Source of the DNA: Nocardia sp. SYP-A9097
GTDB lineage: Bacteria > Actinomycetota > Actinomycetes > Mycobacteriales > Mycobacteriaceae
Assembly (NCBI RefSeq): GCF_009649815.1
Contig: NZ_WJIC01000002.1
Coordinates: 682,001 to 746,000, forward strand
DNA length: 64,000 nt
Reading direction: 5' to 3'
Each line of letters begins with the position of its first letter. The first letter of the stretch is position 1. Below the pieces are notes generated by a model that was given only the letters and a program-made list of their open reading frames with translations, ran no database searches and was not told the DNA's origin. Of this stretch, positions 57,973 to 64,000 are shown piece by piece. The position numbers and the translations under genes are program-made.

Positions 57973-60750
57973 TCACCTTCCGGACGACAGGTTCACAACC
58001 TGCGCAGGTGTGTCCTGGAGCAGACGCCAGACGCGATCAGCGCTCATCGGAAGCCGGTGCGGGCGAACGCCTATGGCGTCGCGGACGGCATTGGCCAGGG
58101 CCGGGGCGACCGGGTTGTAGGGGGATTCGCTCATGGATTTCGCGCCGAGCGGGCCCAGCGGATCGGCGGTTTCGGCAAACAGGGCCTCGGTGGGCGGGAT
58201 ATCCGAGAATTGCGGAATATGGTAATGGCGAAGGGTTTTCGTCGTCACGTCGCCATCGTGAGTGTGGATGTTCTCGTAGAGGGCGCTGCCGATGGCCTGG
58301 GCCACACCGCCTTCCACCTGACCGCGACATTGGACGGGGTTGAGTACCGTGCCCGCGTCGGCGGCCTGCACCGATTGCAGGATGCGGATTTCACCGGTGT
58401 TCGGGTGTACCGCGACCCGGAAGGCGTGCACATTGAAGGCGACCGAGCGGGGTGTGCCGTCGTGGGTGGCGGTGGCGGTGAGTTCGCCGTCGGCGACAAG
58501 TTGTGCGGCGGTGAGTAATCGGCCTTGGACGCGCACGCCGCCGGGTTCGAGGGTGTGCAGGGTGGCGGGCAGACCGGTGCGGGCGACCGCCCGGCGCAGC
58601 ACGAGGGTACGGAGTTCTTCACAGGCCGCATGCGTGGCTCTACCTCCGACCGTGATGCCGGTTGACCCGAAAGCACCTGTGTCGTGGGCGGTTACATCGG
58701 TATCGGCATGCTTGACGGTGACCTGCCCGGAGTCGGTGCCCAGCACGGTGGCGGCGATCTGGGCATGCACGGTGGTGGTTCCATTGCCGAATTCCGCTGT
58801 ACCCACCCGTAATTCGATGGTTCCGTCGGCCAGCAGGGTGGCATGCGCGGTCGCGCTGTGGCCGCGCGGCGGGACGGTCGCGATCATGGCGGGGGCCATA
58901 CCCTCGCCGATCAGCCAGTCCGGGCCGGGCGCGGTCACGCCATTGCCGCGGCGCAGGGCCTGTTCGGCGAGGTCCAGGCACTGGTCGAGGCCGTAGCTGA
59001 CAATGGTGAGGTCGGGTTCGGCATGCCCGGCGCCGCCGATGAGTTCATCGCCGGGGCGCACCACATTGCGGCGGCGGAATTCGAAGGGGTCCAGGCCGAT
59101 TCGCCGTGCGAGTTCGTCGAGGGCGGATTCGACGCCGAACATCACCTGGCCCAGGCCGTAGCCGCGGAAGGCGCCCGAGGGCACGTTATTGGTGTACACC
59201 GCGCGGCCGTCGACGCGTTTGTGCGCGCAGCGATAGATGGCGACGGATTCGCCGACACCGTGGAAAAGCACTCCGGCACTGTGGTTTCCGTAGGCGCCGG
59301 CATCGACGAGCACATCGACCGCGAGTGCGGTGAGCCTGCCGTCGGCGTCGGCCCCGGCGGTGACCTGTACACGCATGGGATGTCTACAGGTGGTCAGGAA
59401 TTCGTCGGTTCGGGTGAGCTCGTATTGCACCGGTAGTCCGGTGCGCAGTACTGCGAGGGCGACCAGGTCTTCGGTGAACATCTCCTGTTTGCCGCCGAAT
59501 CCGCCGCCGACGCGCGCGGCGAATACCCGCACGACGTCGTGGTCCAGGCCGAACAGGCGGCACACTTCATTACGCACCAGGAATGGGACCTGGGTGCTGG
59601 TGCGCAATACGAGGCGGCCGTCGGCGTCCAGCCAGCCGATGCTGCCGTGGGTTTCCAGGTGCACGTGCTGTACCCGATGTGTCTCCCAGACCCCCTGCAC
59701 CACTTCGACGGCGGCGCTGAGCCCGGCGGTGACATCGCCGACCCGGCCGTGCACCTCGGCGACCACATTGCGCCCGGCATCGGCGATTCGGGATTCGGTG
59801 GGTTTGTCCGCGTGCAGTAGCGGCGCGCCTGCCGCGAGCGCCTCTTGCGGGTCGAAAACCGCCGGCAGGAGCTCATATTCGATGACGAGCGCCCGGCAGC
59901 CCGCCCGGGCGGCGGCGAGCGAATCGGCTACCACGGCGGCCACGCGCTGGCCTTTGAACCGCACCACCCGATCGAGGATGAGTGTGTCGTCCGGATCGTC
60001 CTCCCGGATCTGGTGGCGCGCTGTCGAATACAGCTGTTCCGGTGCGTCCTCGTAGGTCAGTATCGCCCGCACACCCGGGATCGCCGCTGCCGCAGCGGTT
60101 TCGATCGCGATGATCCGTGCGTGTGCGTGCGGGCTGCGCGCCACTTCCAGATGCAATATCCCTTCCGGTGGCAGCTTCCCCGGATCCTGTTCGGCCATAC
60201 CGATATCCATGGTGAACGGCTCCGCGCCTCGGACGATGCGGTCTCCGGCGAGTGCGCCGACTCCGGCGCCCGCACCGCCGCAGCGTGCTCCGGGCGCGTC
60301 CGCCGAGCCATTCGAACACGAGTCGGTGAGGGCCTCGGTGATGGCGCGGTAGCCGGTGCAGCGGCAGAGATTGCCTTTGAGGTTTTCGGGCAGGGCGGCC
60401 GGATCGAGTTCGCCGGTGCGCTCCAGTTCGGTGGCGGTGACGATCATTCCGGCGGTGCAGAAGCCGCATTGGAACGCGGCATTGTCGACGAACCGCCGCT
60501 GTATCGGCGTCGGATCCGCGGGCGTGCCGAGCCCGGCGGCGGTGGTGATGGTGCGGTCCGCGGCGCGGTGGGCCGGGTAGACGCAGGAGTGGATGGCGGC
60601 GCCGTCGACCAGTACGGTGCATGCGCCGCAGTCTCCGGCGTCGCAGCCCTTCTTCGGAGCTTGGTGGCCGGTCTCGCGCAGTAGGGTGCGCAGGCATTGC
60701 CCTGGGCGCGTGGGGGTTTCGACGGTTTCACCGTCGACGCGAAATTTCAT
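57973..60750 (-). CDS. xanthine dehydrogenase/aldehyde oxidase family, fused [2Fe-2S] and molybdopterin subunit
   Basis: The 925-residue protein joins two modules. Residues 1-160 are the iron-sulphur part, with CDAGDCGACTVLVDG and CGFCTAG then LCRCTGYRAI holding both clusters. The rest is the molybdopterin part, with VGGGFGGKQEMFTEDL, NVPSGAFRGYGLGQ and GAKSMSESPYNPVAPALANA, which contains the catalytic Glu. The FAD subunit is separate and overlaps upstream. Substrates of the family are purines, aldehydes or N-heterocycles; the motif set here does not decide. The ATG at 60750 overlaps the FAD gene stop. Longer in-frame sequence upstream lies within that gene. Confidence 0.9.
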   Translation of the reverse strand: MKFRVDGETVETPTRPGQCLRTLLRETGHQAPKKGCDAGDCGACTVLVDGAAIHSCVYPAHRAADRTITTAAGLGTPADPTPIQRRFVDNAAFQCGFCTAGMIVTATELERTGELDPAALPENLKGNLCRCTGYRAITEALTDSCSNGSADAPGARCGGAGAGVGALAGDRIVRGAEPFTMDIGMAEQDPGKLPPEGILHLEVARSPHAHARIIAIETAAAAAIPGVRAILTYEDAPEQLYSTARHQIREDDPDDTLILDRVVRFKGQRVAAVVADSLAAARAGCRALVIEYELLPAVFDPQEALAAGAPLLHADKPTESRIADAGRNVVAEVHGRVGDVTAGLSAAVEVVQGVWETHRVQHVHLETHGSIGWLDADGRLVLRTSTQVPFLVRNEVCRLFGLDHDVVRVFAARVGGGFGGKQEMFTEDLVALAVLRTGLPVQYELTRTDEFLTTCRHPMRVQVTAGADADGRLTALAVDVLVDAGAYGNHSAGVLFHGVGESVAIYRCAHKRVDGRAVYTNNVPSGAFRGYGLGQVMFGVESALDELARRIGLDPFEFRRRNVVRPGDELIGGAGHAEPDLTIVSYGLDQCLDLAEQALRRGNGVTAPGPDWLIGEGMAPAMIATVPPRGHSATAHATLLADGTIELRVGTAEFGNGTTTVHAQIAATVLGTDSGQVTVKHADTDVTAHDTGAFGSTGITVGGRATHAACEELRTLVLRRAVARTGLPATLHTLEPGGVRVQGRLLTAAQLVADGELTATATHDGTPRSVAFNVHAFRVAVHPNTGEIRILQSVQAADAGTVLNPVQCRGQVEGGVAQAIGSALYENIHTHDGDVTTKTLRHYHIPQFSDIPPTEALFAETADPLGPLGAKSMSESPYNPVAPALANAVRDAIGVRPHRLPMSADRVWRLLQDTPAQVVNLSSGR

Positions 60751-61571
60751 GACCGTCCTCCCGCCAGTTCCCTGGCGATCTCGGCGGCGAGCACCCCGCT
60801 CACGTGCCGGCGCCAGTCGGGGGCGCCGTGCGGGTCGTCGTACCAGACGCCGGGATCCAGTCCCAGCACGATTGCCGATAGTTCGCCAACACTCGGTAGC
60901 GAGCTGAATTCCAGCACCGTGGGTCGTGTGGTGGCGGCACTGATGGTGATCACGCAGCCGCCGTCCGCATCGAGCCGCCCCATGACGACGGACCCCGAAC
61001 GCCCCAGTGGCGCGAGCGAGATCTTGCGGAATGCGGTGCGCGAGCTCAGATTCGACTCCGGAATCCGTACGGCCCGCAGTACCTCCCCGGGCAGCAGCAC
61101 CGTCTCCCCCGCTCCGGTCACGAAGTGCGACAGGGGAATCCACTGATCTCCGCGCGGCCCCCACACCAGTCCGAAGCCGCCCAGCGCCGTCAAGGCCGCC
61201 AGCACCGCGCCCGCGGGCAGGGCCAGGCAGATATTCCCGCCCACGGTCGCGGTCCGCCGTATCTTGTGCGAGGCGACCAGTGCCCCGCACCCCTGCGCGA
61301 ACAGCCGCGTCGCATTCCACGCGGCCGGGTATTCCCCCGCCGCCAATTCGGCGAGTGTGCAGGTGGCGGCGATTTCCAGCCCTGCATTGTCAATGGTGAG
61401 CGCGGTCCAGCCGAGTTCGGTGATATCGATCAGCCGCCGCACCCGCTGCTGCGGTTCGGAGTACAGCCAGGTCCCCCCGGCCAATATGGCCGTCCCCTCC
61501 CCCAGCCCATCCAGATCGGCCCGGTCGCGGGCCACCACCAGTTCCCGAACCGTATCCAAATCCATCGCCAT
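60747..61571 (-). CDS. FAD-binding subunit of the molybdenum hydroxylase
   Basis: The 274-residue protein has the FAD PP loop AILAGGTWLYSEPQQRV and the second motif RRTATVGGNICLALPAG. It ends in a CoxM/XdhC-like C-terminal domain with TAFRKISLAPLGRSGSVV. It passes electrons from the iron-sulphur clusters of the partner subunit to NAD or another acceptor. The ATG at 61571 has GAGAG six bases upstream; a GTG one codon earlier is possible. ATGA overlap with the large subunit means co-translation. No maturation gene of the XdhC type was found in the window. Confidence 0.88.
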   Translation of the reverse strand: MAMDLDTVRELVVARDRADLDGLGEGTAILAGGTWLYSEPQQRVRRLIDITELGWTALTIDNAGLEIAATCTLAELAAGEYPAAWNATRLFAQGCGALVASHKIRRTATVGGNICLALPAGAVLAALTALGGFGLVWGPRGDQWIPLSHFVTGAGETVLLPGEVLRAVRIPESNLSSRTAFRKISLAPLGRSGSVVMGRLDADGGCVITISAATTRPTVLEFSSLPSVGELSAIVLGLDPGVWYDDPHGAPDWRRHVSGVLAAEIARELAGGRS

Positions 61572-61687
61572 CACCCGCTCTCACCTGCGGGGCCGTCCCC
61601 GCGCCAGCCGGTCACGACCTGCCCTCCACCCTACGAGCCACGAGTTGCGCGGAGATTGCGACCACCCCCGCGCCTGTTTCGTAATGG

Positions 61688-61957
61688 TTACTCTTCGTAA
61701 GGACCCAGCGGCGATGATGTCCGATTCGTATCCGTCGCCGGGAGGCAGATCGGAGCGCACTGAATCGCCACCTGGGTCTGCGTGGGCGGTACGGAGCCGG
61801 GTTCGATGGATTTCTCGTATGCCCCGCAACTGGCCGAGATCACCATGATCACGAATACCGTCAAGCCCAGCATTCCGAGGAACGCCACGGCGAACAGCCC
61901 GGAGTGCAGTCGCGGCACGGGCACCACGAAGACGAATGGTCCGACATCGAAGATCAT
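61688..61957 (-). CDS. small single-pass membrane protein
   Basis: The 89-residue protein has one strong membrane segment (GLFAVAFLGMLGLTVFVIMVI) and a Cys-containing, Pro-rich tail likely on the far side (TQVAIQCAPICLPATDT). The family is not recognised. The ATG at 61957 overlaps the stop of the upstream gene (ATGA), showing coupling of the two leftward genes. It is 116 bp from the FAD subunit gene, so the two may be separate units. Confidence 0.65.
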   Translation of the reverse strand: MIFDVGPFVFVVPVPRLHSGLFAVAFLGMLGLTVFVIMVISASCGAYEKSIEPGSVPPTQTQVAIQCAPICLPATDTNRTSSPLGPYEE

Positions 61958-62331
61958 CGGTTCACCCCGTATCCGTCATGCCCGGGATGACGCCGCACCC
62001 CACGCTGAGAATCGCAGCGCCGCTGCGCTTCCCGCCTCGTCTCCGGATCGCGCAGCGCGAGCTTGCACATCACATCGACGAGCGAAAGCCCGAGCACCTC
62101 GGCGTGCATCTCGGCATTCTCCCCCTCGAATTCCCCAGTGGGCCTGTCGAATCCACCGATAATCATCTCGGCCAGCGCCACCCCCGCCACCGCCTGTTCG
62201 CGCGTCAACAGACGGGCCGGCAGGTACGACAGCACCCACAGCCCCTGGTGCGGGCCCGGCTCATCGATCCGAAAGGCCGCCTCGTGAGCCCCTTTGCCGA
62301 TAATGAGCCAGCCTGAATCAGTTTTCGTCAT
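61954..62331 (-). CDS. hypothetical soluble protein
   Basis: The 125-residue protein starts TKTDSGWLIIGKGAHEAAFR and has WVLSYLPARLLTREQAVAGV, ALAEMIIGGFDRPTGEFEG and VLGLSLVDVMCKLALRDPE, then a basic C-terminal tail. No known family is recognised. The amphipathic helices with hydrophobic AVAGVALAEMI suggest a small folded domain. It overlaps the next gene by four bases. Its start codon overlaps a short frame described at 62332-62548. Confidence 0.6.
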   Translation of the reverse strand: MTKTDSGWLIIGKGAHEAAFRIDEPGPHQGLWVLSYLPARLLTREQAVAGVALAEMIIGGFDRPTGEFEGENAEMHAEVLGLSLVDVMCKLALRDPETRREAQRRCDSQRGVRRHPGHDGYGVNR

Positions 62332-62548
62332 TGATCCATTCCTTTACCGCCGCCTGGATCTGTCCCCAATCCGGATCCGGTTGATGAATCAATGGTCGCG
62401 ATTCGGCCGTTCACCTTGAATCCCAGCGGTTCTCGGGATTTCTTGGCATGTCACGCTTCCTTGACCAGGCGAAATCGGCGCGGTACCAAGGAAATATCCC
62501 AGTGACGGCGGCCGAATACGGGTGCTCGCTGGATACAGGAGGCGCACC
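62332..62548 (-). other. 217-bp gap with a possible gene remnant on the minus strand
   Basis: On the minus strand one frame reads PDPDWGQIQAAVKEWINDEN before a TGA about ten bases inside the next gene, which looks like a real protein C-terminus. Another frame a little upstream reads KKSREPLGFKVNG. Joined by a frameshift they would make a short coding remnant. No good start codon or ribosome binding site was found, so this is noted, not called. Confidence 0.3.
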
Positions 62549-64000
62549 GTGTCACGAAACGGTGAATCCGACGGCTCGGATGATCATGGGCGTGATGTCG
62601 GAGCCGATACACGAAAGCAACTGCGTGGGATTCTACGCCGAACGGGGTTGCGGGAGAACGAGTTACTGGAGCCGTTGGCGGCGGAGTTGCGGCAGCGGGG
62701 GTGTCGGCCGCGGAAGGCTTGGCGGCTGGCGAACGAGTTCACTCAGCAGGAGGTGGCGGAGGAGTTCAATCGGCTGATGGGGAAGGCTTCCGCGCCGATG
62801 AAGGCGGCGCGGATTTCGGAGTACGAGTCGTGGCCGGGGTTGCGGGGGGCGAGTCGGAGTCGGCCGCGGCCGACGGTGGATGCGCTGCGCATACTGGCCA
62901 CCATCTATCGGACCAGTTGGGATCAGTTGGTGGACACCGCGGATCTGGACTGTATGCCCCGGACGGATCGGGTGGCTTTCCGTACCGAACTGGCACGGCG
63001 GTGTACAACGCTGCCGCGGATGGCGGGCGGTGCGGTGCCCGGCGAGATGATTCCGTTCGTGGGGCGCGAGCGGCAGGTGGCGGAGTTACGGCAGCGGATC
63101 GAGCGGCATCTCGAAAATGGCGGGCCCGCGGTGCATGTGGTGAACGGGCTGGCGGGTATCGGGAAGACGGCGCTGGTGCGGTGCGTGGTGGATGCGCACG
63201 CCGATCGCTATCCCGACGGTCTGATCTGGGAGGATCTGCACGGCCACACCGCCGGTCGGACCCCACGCACCGCGGCGGATGTGCTGGAGCAGTTGCTGTT
63301 GAAGATCGGTGTGGCACCGGAGACCATCGACAGTGGTGCGGAGCGGCGCGGGCATCGCTGGCGCGACGAGATACGCGGGCACCGGCTCCTGATCGTGTTC
63401 GACAACGCGCTGGACAGCCGGCATGTGCTGCCGCTGCTGCCGGGCGCGCGGGATTGTCTGGTGATCATTACCAGTCGGCGGCGGTTGACCGGTCTGGCCG
63501 GTGCGGCCGCACCACTGCAGCTGGATCCGATGACCATGGCCGAGGCGGAGGAGTTCTTCCTCGAATTGAGCCATCTGCCGGCGGATTACGATGTCGGCGC
63601 GGTGCGGCGGATTCTGGATACGGCGGGCCGGCTACCGCTCGCGATCCGGTTGATCGCCGGGCAGATCGCGCACGGTGGCGAGGATATGCTGGCGGCCCTG
63701 GCAGCCGAATTCGACAGTCTGGCAGAGGGTTTGCGGCAGGCCCCGGATGATCGGGCGGCGGAGTCGGTGGCCGATCACATTCTGGACCGCTTCGCCGCGG
63801 AGGGTGAAACCCTGCGCGCCGCATTCGAATTGTCTTATCAGCGGCTGCCCGACCCGGAGCTGCGCCGGGTGGTGCGGTTGCTCGGCTGGTTTCCGGGTCC
63901 GGAGATCACCTCGGGCACGCTCGCGCCGATGGCCGCGGTCTCGGAGCCGACGGCGGGGACGTTCATACACCGCATCTCCGAGGTGGGTTTTCTGGATCGC
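62549..64000 (+). CDS. NB-ARC STAND ATPase regulator with N-terminal HTH-like domain (3' end missing)
   Basis: The 484 visible codons run off the right edge. The N-terminal 130 residues carry ANEFTQQEVAEEFNRLMGK and ISEYESWPG, DALRILATIYRTSWDQLVD, an XRE-like helix-turn-helix adapted to the STAND family. The NB-ARC domain starts at FVGRERQVAELRQRI, with the P-loop GLAGIGKTALVR, RLLIVFDNALDSRHVLPLLP, VIITSRRRLTGL and GRLPLAIRLIAGQIA. The missing C-terminus is probably a TPR sensor. The GTG at 62549 has AGGAGG six bases upstream. Targets are unknown. Confidence 0.88.
   Translation, partial: MSRNGESDGSDDHGRDVGADTRKQLRGILRRTGLRENELLEPLAAELRQRGCRPRKAWRLANEFTQQEVAEEFNRLMGKASAPMKAARISEYESWPGLRGASRSRPRPTVDALRILATIYRTSWDQLVDTADLDCMPRTDRVAFRTELARRCTTLPRMAGGAVPGEMIPFVGRERQVAELRQRIERHLENGGPAVHVVNGLAGIGKTALVRCVVDAHADRYPDGLIWEDLHGHTAGRTPRTAADVLEQLLLKIGVAPETIDSGAERRGHRWRDEIRGHRLLIVFDNALDSRHVLPLLPGARDCLVIITSRRRLTGLAGAAAPLQLDPMTMAEAEEFFLELSHLPADYDVGAVRRILDTAGRLPLAIRLIAGQIAHGGEDMLAALAAEFDSLAEGLRQAPDDRAAESVADHILDRFAAEGETLRAAFELSYQRLPDPELRRVVRLLGWFPGPEITSGTLAPMAAVSEPTAGTFIHRISEVGFLDR

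Noticed and set aside
1..64000. tRNA, rRNA and phage or transposase genes
   Set aside because: None was recognised on either strand by eye. A tRNAscan or Rfam search would be decisive.

Overview
The window is high-GC actinobacterial chromosome and looks like Nocardia or a very close relative. Gene content and order match the region known in Mycobacterium tuberculosis as Rv0467 to Rv0498: icl and fadB2 at one end, then a DUF445 protein, an XRE regulator, hbhA, deoC, a DUF2993 protein, murB, an L,D-transpeptidase, an SDR, mshA, a YbjN protein, gpmA, senX3-regX3, and finally ppx with its two companion genes. This backbone is interrupted by lineage-specific genes. Mycothiol synthesis, an L,D-transpeptidase, HbhA and an EspG-like protein all point to the mycolic-acid-containing Mycobacteriales.

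Layout. 1-5.4 kb: partial thioesterase, then ppx, a proline-rich membrane protein and a TIM-barrel isomerase in one leftward unit, with a Cys-rich Rv0495c-like gene divergent. 5.5-8.5 kb: four tandem paralogous secreted proteins with different low-complexity tails, and a small secreted protein. 8.6-18 kb: regX3, senX3, an HxlR/reductase divergent pair, a secreted CocE-type hydrolase, and the overlapping groups gpmA/ROK kinase and YbjN/mshA. 18-25.5 kb: SDR, a truncated adenylating enzyme, L,D-transpeptidase, murB, two DUF2505 genes and a methyltransferase-like gene. 25.5-31 kb: an AbiEi-like gene with an unusual neighbour, a DUF2993 protein, deoC, an acetyltransferase and purU. 31-37.5 kb: two paralogous alpha/beta hydrolases, a small membrane protein, hbhA, its XRE regulator, a DUF445 protein and a TetR regulator. 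37.5-48.1 kb: ABC1 kinase, enoyl-reductase-like protein, EspG, PPK2, DsbA-like/VKOR pair, PDZ protease, ZIP transporter, alcohol dehydrogenase, AI-2E transporter. 48.1-50.7 kb: a decayed kinase/WD40 gene and three tiny genes. 50.8-64 kb: a MetE homologue, fadB2, icl, a secreted lipase, a small membrane protein under a striking operator, a molybdenum hydroxylase operon, and a partial NB-ARC regulator.

Themes. Phosphate and polyphosphate handling recurs (SenX3-RegX3, Ppx, PPK2). Envelope functions are dense (MurB, Ldt, HbhA, VKOR/DsbA, PDZ protease, many exported proteins). Acetate and fatty-acid use appears in icl, fadB2 and the lipases.

Most notable signals: (1) an 18-bp site in the same place, 42-45 bp upstream of the start codons of the XRE regulator and both alpha/beta hydrolases, which suggests a small regulon; (2) a MetE homologue that has lost three of the four zinc ligands; (3) three copies of a roughly 125-bp intergenic element; (4) a kinase-WD40 pseudogene whose reading frame is broken by an 8-bp tandem duplication; (5) the four-gene array of secreted paralogues; and (6) two CTAGC-N3-GCTAG palindromes embedded in 22-bp inverted arms around a promoter. 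No rRNA, tRNA, CRISPR array or insertion sequence was recognised.
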